From Nocardia niigatensis NBRC 100131 (GTDB lineage Bacteria; Actinomycetota; Actinomycetes; Mycobacteriales; Mycobacteriaceae): a stretch of DNA of 64,000 nt. Positions 62,890-64,000 of this stretch are shown here, piece after piece; the stretch's first letter is position 1; each line of letters starts with the position of its first letter. The notes under the pieces are model-generated. The model ran no database searches. It was given only the letters and a program-made list of their open reading frames with translations, and was not told where the DNA came from. The translations under genes and the position numbers were made by a program. The stretch is taken from contig NZ_BAGC01000035.1 of the NCBI RefSeq assembly GCF_000308655.1, positions 300,994 through 364,993 of the forward strand, given 5' to 3'.

Positions 62890-63878
62890 GCCGATACCTC
62901 CGTCCGCTCCAGCACCGACTTCAGGCGCGCGATCACATTCTCGCGCAGGTCTTCCGGGGCCAGCACCAGGGCGTCCGCCCCGAGCCCGGTGATGAGCCGG
63001 GCCAGCCAGTCACGGGACCGGATCGGCACCTCCACGATGGACCCCGGACGCCCGCCGACCGCGCGCTCCTCCATGACCGGTCCGAGCCGGCGGATCTCCT
63101 GGCCACGGCCCTCGGCGACCCACACCGTAGCCGAGCCGCTGATCGGCGTCTGCGCGGTGACCTCGGCGACCACGGCCCGCAGGTCCAGATCCTCGGGCTT
63201 GTGCACCGCATTGGCCGGGCCGTACTCGGTCACGTCCTCGTCGATGCGGGAGATGCGGAACACCCGCCGGTCGTCACGCATATTGTCGTGCGCGACCAGA
63301 TACCAGCGGCCGTGATGGGTGACCACACCCCACGGCTGCACATCCCGCTCCACGGGATCACCGTGGGACTGACGGTGTTTGAACGTCACCGCCCGGCCCG
63401 CGTCGATGGCCGCCAGCAGTTTGCCGAGCACCGGCTCCGAGCCGCGGGTACGCGCCGGGACCGCGGGCACCGCCGACACCCCGGCGTCGGGCTCCACGTG
63501 GATACCGGCCGCGCGCAGCTTGAGCAGTCCGCCCTCGGCGGCCGCGGCCAGCTCCGGAGACTCCCACAGCTGGACCGCCACCGCGACCGCGGCGGACTCC
63601 TCGCTGGTCAGATCGATATCGGGCAGTTCATAGGCATCCCGGTTGATGCGGTAGCCCTCGACACTCGAATACCGGCCCACCGGACCGATTTCCAGGGGTA
63701 TGCCCAGATCGCGCAGCTCGTTCTTGTCGCGCTCGAACATCCGGCTGAACGCCTCGTCGCTCGCGGACTCCTCGTACCCGGCGACCGACTCCCGTATCCG
63801 CTCCGCGGTCAGGAACTGCCGGGTGGACAGCAGCGCGATAACCAGATTCATCAACCGCTCGACCTTGGATATCGCCAC
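62886..63878 (-). CDS. pafB: WYL-domain DNA-damage regulator PafB
   Basis: A 330-residue partner of PafC. It has an N-terminal HTH (SKVERLMNLVIALLSTRQF; RMFERDKNELRDLGIPL), a WYL domain around residues 165-235 (GRWYLVAHDNMRDDRRVFRISRI) and a WCX C-terminal domain. GTG 63878 fits the mycobacterial start (VATSKVERL-like) and follows TACTCT by 7 bases; the frame extends 13 codons further up. First of the pafB-pafC operon in view. Confidence 0.95.
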   Translation of the reverse strand: MAISKVERLMNLVIALLSTRQFLTAERIRESVAGYEESASDEAFSRMFERDKNELRDLGIPLEIGPVGRYSSVEGYRINRDAYELPDIDLTSEESAAVAVAVQLWESPELAAAAEGGLLKLRAAGIHVEPDAGVSAVPAVPARTRGSEPVLGKLLAAIDAGRAVTFKHRQSHGDPVERDVQPWGVVTHHGRWYLVAHDNMRDDRRVFRISRIDEDVTEYGPANAVHKPEDLDLRAVVAEVTAQTPISGSATVWVAEGRGQEIRRLGPVMEERAVGGRPGSIVEVPIRSRDWLARLITGLGADALVLAPEDLRENVIARLKSVLERTEVSA

Positions 63879-63926
63879 CCCGTAGAGAGTAACGGGCGCG
63901 TAGGCGATGTGGAGCACGGGCGGTCG

Positions 63927-63973
63927 CGTTTCACCCCTGCCTACCCCACACGTTTCACCCCTGCCTACCCCAC
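63927..63973. repeat. 24-bp tandem duplication upstream of pafB
   Basis: A 23-base sequence beginning CGTTTCACCCCTGCC occurs twice with a 24-base period (63927 and 63951). It lies 49 bases upstream of the pafB start in the promoter-proximal region and may end a preceding transcript or be a regulatory duplication. Confidence 0.7.
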
Positions 63974-64000
63974 GACAGCCGGGGCCAAACGCGGAACGGG

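Overview
The window is about 64 kb of high-GC actinomycete chromosome, most probably Nocardia or a close relative within the Mycobacteriales. The evidence is gene order and family content. There is a complete tatA-tatC-helY block next to pafB-pafC, an Xaa-Pro peptidase beside a 5'-3' exonuclease, and an aerobic cobalamin block with a cobI-cobJ fusion. The blocks follow M. tuberculosis order (Rv2051c to Rv2097c) with many insertions. No insertion sequence, prophage, rRNA, tRNA or CRISPR array was found.

Layout. 1-3406: the 5' end of an NRPS gene, then lnt. 3396-10417: amidohydrolase, a small toxin-antitoxin pair, FxsA, a NarL-type two-component system, a TauE exporter and a TetR regulator. 10605-13550: the TldD/TldE protease pair. 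13763-15283: a head-to-head MarR/MFS pair in which both 5' ends are missing. 15479-21137: DHFR-like protein, HtrA-like protease, an XRE regulator divergent from a methionine aminopeptidase, an exported protein, TetR and a PPOX protein. 21309-32852: cobalamin genes cobN (behind a cobalamin riboswitch), cobG, cobH, cobIJ and cobK, interspersed with dimethylargininase/Lrp and PadR genes. 32849-38220: exported protein, LysR, a SnoaL remnant, TetR, lipase and a double-hotdog MaoC protein. 38244-44806: PucR regulator, then a same-strand group made of a minimal-P450/PEP-mutase fusion, a P450, a P450 lacking the ExxR motif and a polyprenyl diphosphate synthase. 45107-48733: beta-carbonic anhydrase, a fluoride riboswitch with two crcB genes, and a hydrolase. 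49178-52191: cobL and its conserved neighbours (SDR and F420-dependent PPOX). 52273-63878: a gutted beta-lactamase-family gene, pepQ, exonuclease, two envelope proteins, helY, tatC, tatA, a ketopantoate-reductase-like gene, pafC and pafB.

How the genes work together. CobG, CobH, CobI-J, CobK, CobL and CobN cover most of the aerobic corrin-ring route and cobalt insertion; cobM is not in the window, although it lies between cobK and cobL in M. tuberculosis. CrcB1/CrcB2 form a fluoride exporter that appears to be controlled by its RNA leader. PafB/PafC are DNA-damage transcription activators, and TatA/TatC form part of the twin-arginine translocase. Many genes have a TANNNT hexamer 6-9 bases before the start codon and no Shine-Dalgarno sequence, which suggests leaderless transcripts. 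The regions most worth a second look are the P450/prenyl synthase group, the decayed gene pairs, the CTG start of cobK, and the palindromic operators listed below.
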